NCBI GenBank assembly: GCA_964527565.1
Contig: CAZGOY010000016.1
Location: forward strand, 1 to 63,282
DNA from: JAGXQV01 sp964527565
GTDB taxonomy: Bacteria > Pseudomonadota > Gammaproteobacteria > Burkholderiales > Sulfuricellaceae
Direction: 5' to 3'
Length of the DNA: 63,282 bases
Part shown: in pieces, positions 10,691-21,071 of the stretch
How positions within the stretch are numbered: the stretch's first letter is position 1
How the letters are laid out: each line of letters starts with the position of its first letter
The notes under the pieces: model-generated
Told to the model about the DNA's origin: nothing
Database searches by the model: none
The model's input: only the letters and a program-made list of their open reading frames with translations
Made by a program: the position numbers and the translations under genes

Positions 10691-11523
10691 CAGTTGCGGA
10701 GCCAGGTTTTCCAGGCGATCCACAATTTGCGCAGGGGGGTGAGCGCGATGCGCTGATTGAGCACGCGGTAATCGTCGCGGCGGATTTCCTCCAGCAGGGT
10801 GCGGTAAATCGCCGCCATCACCAGCCCGGTGCGCTGGGCGCGGCGGTCTCCCGCCGGCAGGGCGGCGTAGGCTTTGCGGTAGCATTCGTCGGCGCGCTGC
10901 GCCTGGAAGGCCATCAGTTGGCGGAACGCCGCGCTTTCGCGCCCATCCAGGATGTCGCTTTCGGGAACCTTGAAGCGCGCCAGTTCGTCGAGCGGCAGGT
11001 AGATGCGGTTGCGGCGCGCGTCCTCGCCCACGTCGCGGATGATGTTGGTGAGCTGGAAGGCCAGGCCCAGTTCGTGCGCGTAGGTTTCGGTGGCGCTGTC
11101 CCGGTAGCCGAAGATGCGCGCCGACAGCAGGCCGACCACCCCGGCGACGCGGTGGCAGTACAGGGCCAGATCGTCGAAACTGCCGTAGCGCTTGTGCGTC
11201 AGGTCCATTTCCATGCCGTCGATGATTTCGTAGAGTTGCGCGGCGGGCAGGGCGAAGGGGTGCACGATCTTCGCCAGTGCCTGCCCGACCGGGTGTTCCG
11301 GGTGGCCGTGATAGACGCGCGCCACTTCCGCTCGCCACCAGTCGAGGGTGGCGCGGGCGACGCTGACATCGCTGCATTCGTCGACCACGTCATCGACTTC
11401 GCGGCAAAACGCATACAGCGCGGTAATGGCGCTCCGCCGCTGCGGCGGCAGGAACAGAAAGCTGTAATAAAAACTGGAGCCGCTTTTGGCGGCCTTGTCT
11501 TGGCAATAGTGTTCGGGGGTCAT
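10690..11523 (-). CDS. hpnD: Presqualene diphosphate synthase HpnD
   Basis: Condenses two farnesyl diphosphates to presqualene diphosphate. About 277 residues of the squalene/phytoene synthase fold. Both aspartate-rich motifs are visible: FCREVDDVVDE near residue 40 and NIIRDVGED near residue 160. The start ATG at 11523 overlaps the hpnC stop (ATGA), so it is chosen over an ATG 15 bases upstream. Middle gene of hpnC-hpnD-hpnE, which feeds hopanoid (membrane triterpenoid) synthesis. No squalene-hopene cyclase is in this window. Confidence 0.94.
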   Translation of the reverse strand: MTPEHYCQDKAAKSGSSFYYSFLFLPPQRRSAITALYAFCREVDDVVDECSDVSVARATLDWWRAEVARVYHGHPEHPVGQALAKIVHPFALPAAQLYEIIDGMEMDLTHKRYGSFDDLALYCHRVAGVVGLLSARIFGYRDSATETYAHELGLAFQLTNIIRDVGEDARRNRIYLPLDELARFKVPESDILDGRESAAFRQLMAFQAQRADECYRKAYAALPAGDRRAQRTGLVMAAIYRTLLEEIRRDDYRVLNQRIALTPLRKLWIAWKTWLRN

Positions 11524-12368
11524 GTGCGGAATTTCCATCTGAGGGCATGCCAGGCCATGTAAACCCAGTCGCCGGCCTGGAGCACCGGGCGTTCGTTGAA
11601 CACGTCGGTGTTCTTGTGCAGCTTGCGCAGGATGGTTTCACCGCCGAGGATGATCATGCGCAATTCCAGGGCGATGCGTCCCGGCAAAGCCTTACCGAGC
11701 GGGGTGCCAGCATGCAGCAGTTTGCGGGCGCGCTCGATCTGGAACAGCATGAATTCGTTCCAGCGCCCGAAAATCATGCCGTTCGCCAGCGCGCTTTCGC
11801 GGATGCCGTAGCGCGCCATCTCGTCCTGCGGCAGGTAGATGCGGTTTTTTTCCTTGAGGTCGATGGCGATGTCCTGCAGAAAATTGATGAGTTGCAGGCT
11901 GGAACACACGGCATTGGACCAGGCCAGGTTTTTCGGCGTCGCGGCCTGGTAGAGGTGCAGCAGCAGTTCGCCCACCGGGTTGGCGGAGCGGCGGCAATAG
12001 TCCATCAATTCGCCGAAATCGGCATAGCGCTTTTTCGTCACGTCCTGGGAAAAGGCGTCGAGCAGGGCGTAAAACGGCGGCAGCGGCAGGCTGTGGCGGG
12101 CAACGATTTCGGCCACATCGCGAAACAGCGGGGTCTCCGGCGTACCTTGGGCGGCGATGATGTCGAGTTGCTTGCGGAAGCCGTCGAGCAATGCCAGACG
12201 CTCGGCGTCGCTCAAATCACCCTCGTCGGCGAAATCATCGGCGGCGCGGGCAAAGGCGTAAATCACCCCGACGGGGCGACGCAAACGTCCCGGCAGCAGA
12301 ATGGAGGCGACCGGGAAATTCTCGTAGTGCTGAACGGTGGATTGCGGGGAGAGCTGCATGGCGGGCAT
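11520..12368 (-). CDS. hpnC: Hydroxysqualene synthase HpnC
   Basis: Converts presqualene diphosphate to hydroxysqualene. Squalene/phytoene synthase family, about 282 residues, with Asp-rich motifs FARAADDFADEGD and NFLQDIAIDLKEKNRIYLP. First gene of the hpnCDE operon. ATG at 12368 or 12359 is the likely start because family proteins begin close to HYENFPVAS; the frame extends upstream without conserved sequence. Diverges from hicBA. Confidence 0.93.
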   Translation of the reverse strand: MPAMQLSPQSTVQHYENFPVASILLPGRLRRPVGVIYAFARAADDFADEGDLSDAERLALLDGFRKQLDIIAAQGTPETPLFRDVAEIVARHSLPLPPFYALLDAFSQDVTKKRYADFGELMDYCRRSANPVGELLLHLYQAATPKNLAWSNAVCSSLQLINFLQDIAIDLKEKNRIYLPQDEMARYGIRESALANGMIFGRWNEFMLFQIERARKLLHAGTPLGKALPGRIALELRMIILGGETILRKLHKNTDVFNERPVLQAGDWVYMAWHALRWKFRT

Positions 12369-12497
12369 TTTACCTTGAAACACAGTAGTCGGCAGGCGGG
12401 ATGGAATGCCTTGATTTTTGAGATTTGTTGAATTGTTGCCGGAATACTGCGATGCTTCGCCAATTTGTCCGTGATGTCCCAGTTTCAGGGAGAGACC

Positions 12498-12704
12498 ATG
12501 AATTACCACATCGAATACGAGCGTGAAGCCGATGGCCGTTGGCTGGCGGAGGTTCCCGAAATTCCGGGCGTGTTGACTTACGGGGCTACCGCTGATGAGG
12601 CGATGGCAAAGGCCGAGGCGTTGGCCTTGCGCGCGCTCGCGGAGCGTATCGAAACCGGCGAAAGCCGTCCCATAGCGATCAGCATTGAACTCGTAGCCGC
12701 ATGA
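12498..12704 (+). CDS. hicB: HicB-family antitoxin
   Basis: Antitoxin of 68 residues with the partial RNase-H-like HicB fold: YHIEYEREADGRWLAEVPEIPGVLTYG, then a helix ATADEAMAKAEALALRALAERIE. It has no C-terminal DNA-binding domain, being a short HicB. It precedes and overlaps the toxin gene (ATGA). The start at 12498 follows a GGGAGAG ribosome site. Confidence 0.88.
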   Translation: MNYHIEYEREADGRWLAEVPEIPGVLTYGATADEAMAKAEALALRALAERIETGESRPIAISIELVAA

Positions 12705-12913
12705 GCCAGTGGCCTTCTGTGAAGGCTAAACGGGTTCTTGCCGCGCTGTTCGGCATCGGTTGGGAACTCAAGCGCCAATCCGGCTCGCATCGCACCCTTT
12801 GCCGTAAAGGTTGGCCCGATTTCGTGTTTGCATTTCATGGCGGCGAAGAGATCGGGCCTCGTATGCTGGCACGCATCGCCAAGCACACCGGCCTCAACAC
12901 AAACGACCTCTAG
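12701..12913 (+). CDS. hicA: HicA-family mRNA interferase toxin
   Basis: Double-stranded-RNA-binding-fold toxin of 70 residues. The HicA pattern is intact: L..IGWELKRQSGSHRTL, with the catalytic histidine in GSH, then FHGGEEIGPRMLARIAKHTGL. Starts with ATG overlapping the hicB stop. The order hicB-hicA is the reverse of the E. coli order but common elsewhere. Lies convergent to rhlE. Confidence 0.9.
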   Translation: MSQWPSVKAKRVLAALFGIGWELKRQSGSHRTLCRKGWPDFVFAFHGGEEIGPRMLARIAKHTGLNTNDL

Positions 12914-12914
12914 C

Positions 12915-12956
12915 CAAAAAATTAAAGCCGTCCCTGGTGTAAACCAGGAACGGCTT
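12915..12956 (-). terminator. Intrinsic terminator of rhlE
   Basis: A 13-bp stem with one mismatch (AAGCCGTTCCTGG / CCAGGGACGGCTT) and a 6-base loop. On the minus strand it is followed by TTTAATTTTTT. It sits 24 bases after the rhlE stop and just after hicA on the other strand. Confidence 0.8.
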
Positions 12957-12979
12957 GACGGTATCCGCTGGAGCCGGGT

Positions 12980-14293
<1,314 letters not shown>

Positions 14294-14768
14294 CGGGTTG
14301 TTTCCTTAAGAGTTCGGATAAAACATTACGCAGGCGGAAAACGGCGTAAACCCGAATCAGGGAAACGGGAAATCGCAACACCCACCACGCGGCGAAAAAA
14401 TATCGTCGCTAACCGGGAAGTCGTTGCAATTTCAGGGGATTCTGAAAGTGAGGAGGTCAGGAGCGATAAACGTTCACGGCAATTTGAGATCAATCAATCT
14501 TAAAGATCATGCCGCGAAGAACTGCGCATTATACACAGGGAATATGCTCTTGTGCCGATTTTTTGTTGTGTACCTCACTGGGAGCTGGGGCAACCATACG
14601 ACATGAACCCAAATATTGGGGATGAGGCTCCGGCAGAAAAACCGGCAATGGCGGAAAAACGAAGTTGGCTTGGGATAGAATCATTCATGGGCGGTTTCGT
14701 TTAAGCTTCTTACGAAGCATTATTGGCGTAACGCACGTTATATTAGTCGGTTAAACGAGATTCTCCTT
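14294..14768. other. Intergenic region upstream of rhlE
   Basis: About 475 bases without a gene I trust. It must hold the rhlE promoter and 5' leader on the minus strand. It is more AT-rich than the housekeeping genes. Two short frames (14424-14606 and 14603-14704, plus strand) show no family resemblance. The accessory patch begins about 14769. Confidence 0.5.
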
Positions 14769-15193
14769 AACTGGGTGGTGCTCGATAGCGGCTGGAGAAG
14801 GGGAATTCTGCCGCATCGCCGAATCGCACCCCAAAGTGCGCGCCTACGTGAAAAACCACGGACTCGGTCTGGAAGTGCCCTACCGCTTCGGCTCCGAAAC
14901 ACGCAAATACCTGCCCGACTTCATCGTGCTGGTGGATGACGGCCACGGCGACGACGACCTGCTGCATCTGGTGGGCGAGATCAAGGGCTACCGGCGCGAG
15001 GACGCAGTAGTGAAAAAATCCACCATGGATACCTACTGGGTGCCCGGCGTGAATCATCTTGGCGTCCTACGGACGCTGGGCCTTTGCCGAGTTTACCGAG
15101 GTGTATCAGATCGAGGCCGAGTTCAAGACCAAGGTCGAAAGCGAATTCAACAGGATGATCGAAAGTATGGCTCAGGGAGAGAATGAAAAATGA
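14769..15193 (+). pseudogene. C-terminal remnant of a type III-like restriction enzyme (Res/helicase subunit)
   Basis: Reading across frames gives NWVVLDSGW, then EFCRIAESHPKVRAYVKN, LEVPYRFGSETRKYLPDFIVLVDDG and VGEIKGYRREDA, then after a second shift YGRWAFAEFTEVYQIEAEF and a TGA stop. This is the C-terminal nuclease end of DEAD/DEAH type III-like restriction enzymes; the PDFIVLVDD...GEIKGYR segment is PD-(D/E)XK-like. Frameshifts lie near 14795 and 15060, and the helicase part is missing. No methyltransferase gene is visible nearby. A dead fragment. Confidence 0.8.
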
Positions 15194-15566
15194 GCAACAT
15201 CAAACTATTCGAGTCCACAAGGATTCGGTCTGTATGGAATGATGCCGAGCAGAGGTGGTATTTTTCAGTGGTGGACATGGTGCAGGTATTGACCGATTCG
15301 GCCAATCCCACCGATTACCTCAAGAAACTCCGTAAGCGAGAACCAGAACTGGGCAGCTACCTGGGGACAAATTGTCCCCAGGTAGCGATGCCCAATGCAG
15401 ACGGCATTGGGCGCAAAACGCTCGCTGGCAATGTGGAGCAACTACTCCGCATCATCCAGTCCATCCCTTCCCCCAAGGCCGAACCCTTCAAGCGCTGGCC
15501 GAGCTATTCGGCAAGGCCAAGGGAACGATCAGCGAGCACATCTTCGAAGATGGACAAGCTAACTAG
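15190..15566 (+). pseudogene. DinD/Bro-N-like gene fused to a RhuM fragment
   Basis: Residues 1-100 (MSNIKLFESTRIRSVWNDAE, then DYLKKLRKREPELGSY, GRKTLAGN and AEPFKRW) follow the N-terminus of phage-antirepressor/DinD-type proteins. Right after FKRW the frame slips by one base, and the other frame reads LAELFGKAKGTISEHIFEDG, which belongs to RhuM proteins. So two different genes have been joined near 15494. In the uninterrupted frame the protein would run to 15597 with meaningless sequence. The ATG overlaps the stop of the restriction-enzyme remnant. Confidence 0.72.
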
Positions 15567-15583
15567 AAATAATGAGGTAAACC

Positions 15584-16816
15584 ATGCTGAAAACTGAATT
15601 ATTGGAAATCATCGCTAACGGTGAAAACTCCGGGGTTGAATTCAAGCGAGATGATATTCGCCCTGAACAGTTGGCTAAAGAAATTGTCGCCCTGGCAAAT
15701 TTTCAAGGGGGCAGGGTGATTCTGGGTGTTGATGATGACGGTGCTATATCGGGCATCCATCGTGATCATCTTGAAGAATGGGTGATGAACATTTTTCGAG
15801 ACAAAATACATCCATTACTCCTTCCCTTTTATGAGGAGGTCAAGATAGATGAGCAAAACACCGTCGCTGTCATTACATTCCCTCAGGGTGTATCGAAACC
15901 CTACGTGTTACGAGAGGGCGGTGCTGAAAAAATCTACATTCGTATCGGTTCAACATCGCAACTGGCCACAAGAGAGCAACAGATGCGCCTCTTTGAATTG
16001 GGTGGGATGTTGCATACCGAATTGATGCCCGTTCCAAGAACAGATATGAGTTGTCTTGACGATGCCAGGCTTCAAAACTATCTCAAGGACATTCTTGACG
16101 ACCCGGAGTTACCCCATACATCGCTGGAGTGGGAAATAAGGTTGCTTGGATTAGGTTTTTTGGTTGAGGCCGGAGACAAGATTTATTGCTCTGTTGCGGG
16201 ATTGGTTCTGTTTGGAAAAAGTCCGCGCAGCCATTTAAGACAAGCAGGGTTGAGAATATTTGCCTTTGAAAACGCTGATAAGGAATATCGAGCATTGCTT
16301 GATGTTATTCTGGATGGCCCGCTTGTGGGGCGTTGGGACATCACAAAATCCGGAAAAAAACTGATCGATGGCGGAATTATCGAACGGTTTATTGAGCAAA
16401 CGTCCCCGTTTCTTTCCCAGGAATCATCTGAAATTGATGGAAATTTTAGACGGGAGAAAATTTTGTTTTATCCAATGGATGCAATTAGAGAGGTCGTCGT
16501 AAATGCGTTGGCTCATCGGGACTGGACACGCTTTGTTGATATTGAAGTAGGTATTTATTCCAACAGGGTTGAAGTGATCAGTCCTGGGGCGCTGCAAAAC
16601 TCAATGACAATTGGAAAAATGGTTGCGGGACAGCGTTCTCCGAGAAATCCCATAATAATGGAAGTGTTGCGTGACTATGGTTATGTGGATTTTAGAGGCA
16701 TGGGGGTGCGCACCAAGGTGATTCCACTGATGAGAAAATATAATCAGGCTGATCCGATATTTGAGGCAACAGAGGATTACTTGAAAACTGTTTTGCCGAA
16801 AAAACACTCAGCCTGA
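15584..16816 (+). CDS. AlbA_2 (Schlafen-like) domain and HATPase_c_4 protein
   Basis: An intact 410-residue protein of the family often annotated as a RecG-like or Schlafen-type transcriptional regulator. The N-terminal AlbA_2 domain (about 10-140) has NGENSGVEFKRDDI and ALANFQGGRVILGVDDDG. The C-terminal GHKL-type ATPase region (about 300-400) has REVVVNALAHRDW and NRVEVISPGAL, then RNPIIMEVLRDYGYVD and RGMGVRTKVI. Such genes occur beside restriction systems and phage genes. Base composition is clearly more AT-rich than the flanking core genes, supporting transfer. It lies between two RhuM fragments. Biological role unproven. Confidence 0.85.
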   Translation: MLKTELLEIIANGENSGVEFKRDDIRPEQLAKEIVALANFQGGRVILGVDDDGAISGIHRDHLEEWVMNIFRDKIHPLLLPFYEEVKIDEQNTVAVITFPQGVSKPYVLREGGAEKIYIRIGSTSQLATREQQMRLFELGGMLHTELMPVPRTDMSCLDDARLQNYLKDILDDPELPHTSLEWEIRLLGLGFLVEAGDKIYCSVAGLVLFGKSPRSHLRQAGLRIFAFENADKEYRALLDVILDGPLVGRWDITKSGKKLIDGGIIERFIEQTSPFLSQESSEIDGNFRREKILFYPMDAIREVVVNALAHRDWTRFVDIEVGIYSNRVEVISPGALQNSMTIGKMVAGQRSPRNPIIMEVLRDYGYVDFRGMGVRTKVIPLMRKYNQADPIFEATEDYLKTVLPKKHSA

Positions 16817-16828
16817 ATAGTTGAGAGC

Positions 16829-17047
16829 ATGACTGAACCCCAACAATTCCTGATCTACCAAAGCGAAGACGGCTCCACCCGCATCGACGTGATGCTGGAG
16901 GCGGAAACCTTGTGGCTGAGCCAGAAGCAGTTGACCGAGTTATTCGGCAAGGCCAAAGGCACCATTAGCGAGCACATTTTTTAGGATGGCGAGCTGGATG
17001 AAAATGCAGTTGTTCGGTTTTTCCGAACAACTGCCGCAGACGGCAAG
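16829..17047 (+). pseudogene. RhuM-family gene, N-terminal remnant
   Basis: Begins well (MTEPQQFLIYQSEDGSTRID, then WLSQKQLTELFGKAKGTIS) like the RhuM/virulence family. It has an in-frame TAG at 16982 within HIF-stop-DGELDEN and ends after RFFRTTAADGK, where it runs into the end of lspA. Full RhuM proteins are about 300 residues, so most of the gene is missing. Its segment at about 16938-16990 closely matches the fragment at about 15503-15553. Confidence 0.78.
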
Positions 17048-17063
17048 ATAATCTGTCCAGCCG

Positions 17064-17525
17064 TTATTTCTGCTTGAATCCGTCCCAGACCAGCAGGACC
17101 GCACCGACGGTGATGGCGGAATCGGCGACGTTGAAGGCCGGCCAGTGAAGGTCGCCGACATAGAAATCCAGGAAATCGACCACCTGTCCGATGGTCAGGC
17201 GATCCCACAGGTTACCGAGCGCGCCGCCGAGGATCAGGCTCAAGGCCAGGCAGAACAGCTTCTGGCCGGGGTGCTTGCGCAGCAGGTAGACCATCACGGC
17301 GGAAGCGGTCACGGCGATGGCGGTGAAGAATTCGCGCTGCCAGCCGTCCGCACCGGCCAGGAAGCTGAACGCCGCGCCGGGGTTGTAGACCAGCGTCAGG
17401 TTGAAATAGGGCGCAACCGGCAGCACCTCGCGGTAGCTGAAAGTGTGGACCACCCACTGCTTGCTGATCTGGTCGAGCGCGATTACGGCGGCGCTGATGA
17501 AGAGCCATCCCCACCACTTACGCAT
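17064..17525 (-). CDS. lspA: Lipoprotein signal peptidase II
   Basis: Inner-membrane aspartyl protease that removes lipoprotein signal peptides, 153 residues. Four hydrophobic segments are visible. Catalytic aspartates are in VVDFLDF and NVADSAITVG, with the conserved NPGAAFSFL and GNLWDRL motifs. The ATG lies inside the last codons of ileS (8-base overlap), the usual ileS-lspA coupling. A longer frame upstream only reads ileS out of frame. The gene normally expected downstream (ispH) is replaced by accessory remnants. Confidence 0.95.
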   Translation of the reverse strand: MRKWWGWLFISAAVIALDQISKQWVVHTFSYREVLPVAPYFNLTLVYNPGAAFSFLAGADGWQREFFTAIAVTASAVMVYLLRKHPGQKLFCLALSLILGGALGNLWDRLTIGQVVDFLDFYVGDLHWPAFNVADSAITVGAVLLVWDGFKQK

Positions 17526-20379
17526 AATGGCGCGCTTCCCCGGTGCCGAAAAGATTGCTGACACAACGTCCGCACAGCGTCGGATGCGCAGGGTCGGCGC
17601 CGACATCGGCGCGGTAGTGCCAGCAGCGCTCGCATTTCTGCTGCGCGCTGGGCGTGACGCGAATGCCGACGCCCACTTCGCCCGCCGGGGCGTCGGGGTG
17701 TTCGCCCTGGTGCAGGCATGCCTGCGAGGTGATGAAGACGAAACGCAGGTCGTCGCCGAAGGAAGCCAGCAGGTCGTGGATTTCGCCGATGGCATATAAG
17801 TCCACTTCGGCGGCCAGCGAGGAGCCGATGGCACCGGCTACCCGCACCTCTTCCAGGCGCTTTTGCACGTCGGCGCGCAGGCGGCGCAGTTCGGCCCAGC
17901 GCGCGGCGATGGCGGTTTCCTCGGGTTGATGGGGCAGCACGTCTTTCCAGGTGTGCAGCATGATGCTGTCGCCGGTCTTGCCGGTGAAGGCGGCCCAGGC
18001 TTCCTCTGCGGTAAAGGAGAGGATCGGCGCCATCAGGCGCAGCAGGCTGTGGGTGATGTGGTAGAGCGCATTCTGCGCCGAGCGGCGCACCCTGGAATCG
18101 GTGCCGGCGGTGTAGAGGCGATCTTTCAGGATGTCGAGGTAGAACGAGCCCATTTCCTCCGAGCAGAAGGCTTGCAGCTTCTGCGCCACGAAATGGAATT
18201 CGTACTTGTCGTAATGGCCTCGCGCGGAACTTTCGAACTCGCGCGCCAGGGCCAGGGCGTAGCGGTCGATTTCCAGCCATTCGCTCACCGGCATGGCGTG
18301 CGTCGCGTGGTCGTAGTCGGCCAGGTTGGCGAGCAGGAAGCGCAGGGTGTTGCGGATGCGGCGGTAGCCTTCGGTGACGCGCTTCAAGATTTCGTCGGAG
18401 ATCGTCAGTTCGCCGGAGTAGTCGGTGGAGGCCACCCACAGGCGCAGGATGTCGGCACCCAACGTGTCCATCACCTTTTGCGGGGCGATCACGTTGCCCT
18501 TGGATTTGCTCATCTTGTGGCCGTTGCCGTCCACCACAAAGCCATGGGTGAGCAGCGCCTTGTAGGGCGCGTGGCCGTCGGTGGCGCAGCCGGTCAAGAG
18601 CGACGACTGGAACCAGCCACGGTGCTGGTCGGAACCTTCAAGATAAAGGTCGGCGGGGTGGTCCAAGGTGTCGCGGCGCTTCAGTACGCAGGCGTGGGTG
18701 GAGCCGGAGTCGAACCATACGTCGAGGGTGTCGCTGGTCTTCTTGTAGGCGGTGGCCTCGTCGCCCAGCAGTTCAGCGGCATCGAGGCTGAACCAGGCTT
18801 CGATGCCCTGTTGCTCCACGCGCTGCGCCACCTGTTCCAGCAATTCGGCGGTACGCGGGTGCGGCTGGGCGGTTTCCTTGTGGACGAAGATCGGCATCGG
18901 TACACCCCAGTTGCGCTGGCGCGAGACGCACCAGTCGGGGCGGTTGCGGATCATCGCCTCAAGGCGCGCGCGGCCCCAGGCGGGGAAAAATTCGGTGGCG
19001 TCCACCGCCTTCATCGCTCGTGCTCTAAGGGTGCTTTCCTGATCGCCATGGAAACCCACGGCTACGTATTCCTTTGCGGCATTCTTCGCCGTAGGGGCAT
19101 CATTCGTTGGGCGGTCCATGCCGATGAACCACTGGTGGGTGGCGCGGAAGATGATCGGCGTCTTGTGGCGCCAGCAGTGCGGGTAGCTGTGCTGGAGCTT
19201 GACGTGGCACAGCAGGCGACCTTTCTGTTCAAGTGTCTCGACCACCGTCTTGTTGGCGGCCCAGATCGACTGGCCGCCGACCAGCGGTACAGAAGCGTAG
19301 AACTTGCCGTCCGGGCCTACCGGACAATCCACTTCCAGCTTGTATTTGCCGCCCACCGCATAGTCTTCCAGGCCGTGCGCCGGGGCGGTATGCACCAGCC
19401 CGGTGCCGGCTTCCAGCGTCACGTGGTCGCCGCAAATGACCGGCACCGTGCGCTCATAGAAAGGGTGCTGCAATTCCAGATGCTCCAGCGCCGCGCCCTG
19501 GCAACTGGCGATCACCTCGACGGCGTCGAAGCCGTAGCGAGTGATGCAGACCTCGGCAAGGTCGCGTGCCAGGATCAGGAAGCCCTTTTCAGTGAGGATC
19601 AGGTCGTAGACGAATTCGGGATGCACGCACACCGCCTGGTTGGCGGGCAGCGTCCACGGCGTGGTGGTCCAGATCACCGCGAAGGCGGGCTGGGCTTGCG
19701 GGTTGATGCCGAAAGCCTTGGCCAGCGCGGCCGGGTCCTTCACCGCGAAAGCCACGTCGATGGCCGGCGAGGTTTTGTCTTCGTATTCCACTTCCGCTTC
19801 CGCCAGCGCCGAGCCGCAATCCACGCACCAGTGCACCGGCTTCTGTCCCTGGAACAGATGGCCCTTGGCGTGGATCTGCCCGAGGGTGCGCATGATGTCG
19901 GCCTCGAACCTGAAGTCCATGGTCAGGTAGGGATTGTCCCATTCACCCAGCACGCCCAGGCGGATGAAATCGGCCTTCTGCCGCTCGACCTGCGCCTTGG
20001 CGTAGTCGCGGCACAACTCGCGGAACCTGGCGGCGGGAATCTCCTTGCCGTGCGTCTTTTCCACCTGCAACTCGATGGGCAGGCCGTGGCAGTCCCAGCC
20101 CGGCACATAGGGCGCGTCGAAGCCGTCCAGGGTCTTGCTGCGCACGATGATGTCCTTGAGGATCTTGTTCACCGCGTGGCCGATATGGATGTCGCCGTTG
20201 GCATAGGGCGGGCCGTCGTGCAGGATGAACTTGGGGCGTCCCGCAGAAGTCTCGCGGATGCGCTGGTAGAGTTGCTTTTCCTGCCAGTCCTTCAGCCACG
20301 CCGGTTCGCGCTTGGCGAGGTCGCCGCGCATCGGGAAAGGGGTGTCGGGGAGATTGAGGGTGTCTTTGTAGTCAGCCAT
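17518..20379 (-). CDS. ileS: Isoleucyl-tRNA synthetase
   Basis: Class I aminoacyl-tRNA synthetase, 953 residues. HIGH motif at 65-68 (GDIHIGHAV), CP1 editing domain in the middle (WTTTPWTLPANQAV), KMSKS in GHKMSKSKGN, anticodon-binding domain, and a C-terminal zinc finger (CERCWHYR...CGRC). Full length and intact. It normally follows ribF directly; here two extra genes intervene (20436-22240). Confidence 0.97.
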   Translation of the reverse strand: MADYKDTLNLPDTPFPMRGDLAKREPAWLKDWQEKQLYQRIRETSAGRPKFILHDGPPYANGDIHIGHAVNKILKDIIVRSKTLDGFDAPYVPGWDCHGLPIELQVEKTHGKEIPAARFRELCRDYAKAQVERQKADFIRLGVLGEWDNPYLTMDFRFEADIMRTLGQIHAKGHLFQGQKPVHWCVDCGSALAEAEVEYEDKTSPAIDVAFAVKDPAALAKAFGINPQAQPAFAVIWTTTPWTLPANQAVCVHPEFVYDLILTEKGFLILARDLAEVCITRYGFDAVEVIASCQGAALEHLELQHPFYERTVPVICGDHVTLEAGTGLVHTAPAHGLEDYAVGGKYKLEVDCPVGPDGKFYASVPLVGGQSIWAANKTVVETLEQKGRLLCHVKLQHSYPHCWRHKTPIIFRATHQWFIGMDRPTNDAPTAKNAAKEYVAVGFHGDQESTLRARAMKAVDATEFFPAWGRARLEAMIRNRPDWCVSRQRNWGVPMPIFVHKETAQPHPRTAELLEQVAQRVEQQGIEAWFSLDAAELLGDEATAYKKTSDTLDVWFDSGSTHACVLKRRDTLDHPADLYLEGSDQHRGWFQSSLLTGCATDGHAPYKALLTHGFVVDGNGHKMSKSKGNVIAPQKVMDTLGADILRLWVASTDYSGELTISDEILKRVTEGYRRIRNTLRFLLANLADYDHATHAMPVSEWLEIDRYALALAREFESSARGHYDKYEFHFVAQKLQAFCSEEMGSFYLDILKDRLYTAGTDSRVRRSAQNALYHITHSLLRLMAPILSFTAEEAWAAFTGKTGDSIMLHTWKDVLPHQPEETAIAARWAELRRLRADVQKRLEEVRVAGAIGSSLAAEVDLYAIGEIHDLLASFGDDLRFVFITSQACLHQGEHPDAPAGEVGVGIRVTPSAQQKCERCWHYRADVGADPAHPTLCGRCVSNLFGTGEARHYA

Positions 20380-20435
20380 GGTCTGTCGTTTAGTCTCTTT
20401 GCGTAATCTGATTGAACTAGAGAGCTTGTTCAGAT

Positions 20436-21071
20436 TCAGGGTTTACGCTTTTTTAGTTCATCAATGAATCGATTGGCCCAGGGAGATGCTTGCATGACTA
20501 TATCCGGCTTTATCAAAGCCAATAGTTTGAATGAATGCGCGCCCTTGCCATAAGGTGCTTTGGTTTTGCAGTTTTTTGAGGCAAGTTCCAATGCTGTATA
20601 AACATCGCTTTTTGCCACCGTCTCTATAGCTCCGTTGGGTTTCCGGTTACTATCGAACCCCTGCCCAAAAAAATTTTCAGCAGCGGACCAATCGGCAATA
20701 AACCAGCTTTCCATGCATTGCGTCATTAAGTGGCAATCGTTATTGGAAGCAGTCGCCGGAGTAGCCCAATTGTCTCTTGCGAGTAGATGTGCCCAGGGAT
20801 TGAAGTTATTAGGAGTTTGGTTGGTTGGTGCTATAGGCGATTCGCTATCGACAAGCAACAAGGCATTTTTTCCTTGGGAAATGGCTGTCACAAATGAGTC
20901 GTAGGCCGAACTGCGACCACCACACGCAACCACACGGGGGCGCCTGGTTGTCCCCAATTCGGTTTTGGCGAAAAATTCAGCGAAAGCTTGCCGACACTCG
21001 GATTTTAACTGATCGCTGTCGCCTCCGCCCTCTGCATAGATGAGAACGTCGTTTTTTGCTTTATTTACCAC
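20436..21071 (-). CDS. DUF4276 protein, putative TOPRIM-like effector
   Basis: A 211-residue protein matching the DUF4276 pattern. An acidic residue sits early in IYAEGGGDSDQ (Glu14), an Asp/Glu pair follows a hydrophobic strand in ALLLVDSESP (Asp75, Glu77), and LMTQCMESWFIAD is typical of the family. The E...DxE layout resembles TOPRIM/OLD-type nucleases and RloB-like proteins. It starts at GTG, overlapping the ATPase stop by seven bases (GTGGTAA), so it is translated with the ATPase. The pair is organised like RloA/RloB, AbiL or PARIS ATPase-effector defence pairs. That comparison is inference; nuclease activity is not shown by the sequence. Confidence 0.75.
   Translation of the reverse strand: MVNKAKNDVLIYAEGGGDSDQLKSECRQAFAEFFAKTELGTTRRPRVVACGGRSSAYDSFVTAISQGKNALLLVDSESPIAPTNQTPNNFNPWAHLLARDNWATPATASNNDCHLMTQCMESWFIADWSAAENFFGQGFDSNRKPNGAIETVAKSDVYTALELASKNCKTKAPYGKGAHSFKLLALIKPDIVMQASPWANRFIDELKKRKP

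Noticed and set aside
14424..14606. 60-codon frame in the region upstream of rhlE
   Set aside because: No ribosome site or family resemblance; chance frame in AT-richer DNA.
17863..20406. 847-codon open frame antisense to ileS
   Set aside because: Shadow of an intact essential gene; composition is His/Val/Gly-rich and unlike a real protein.
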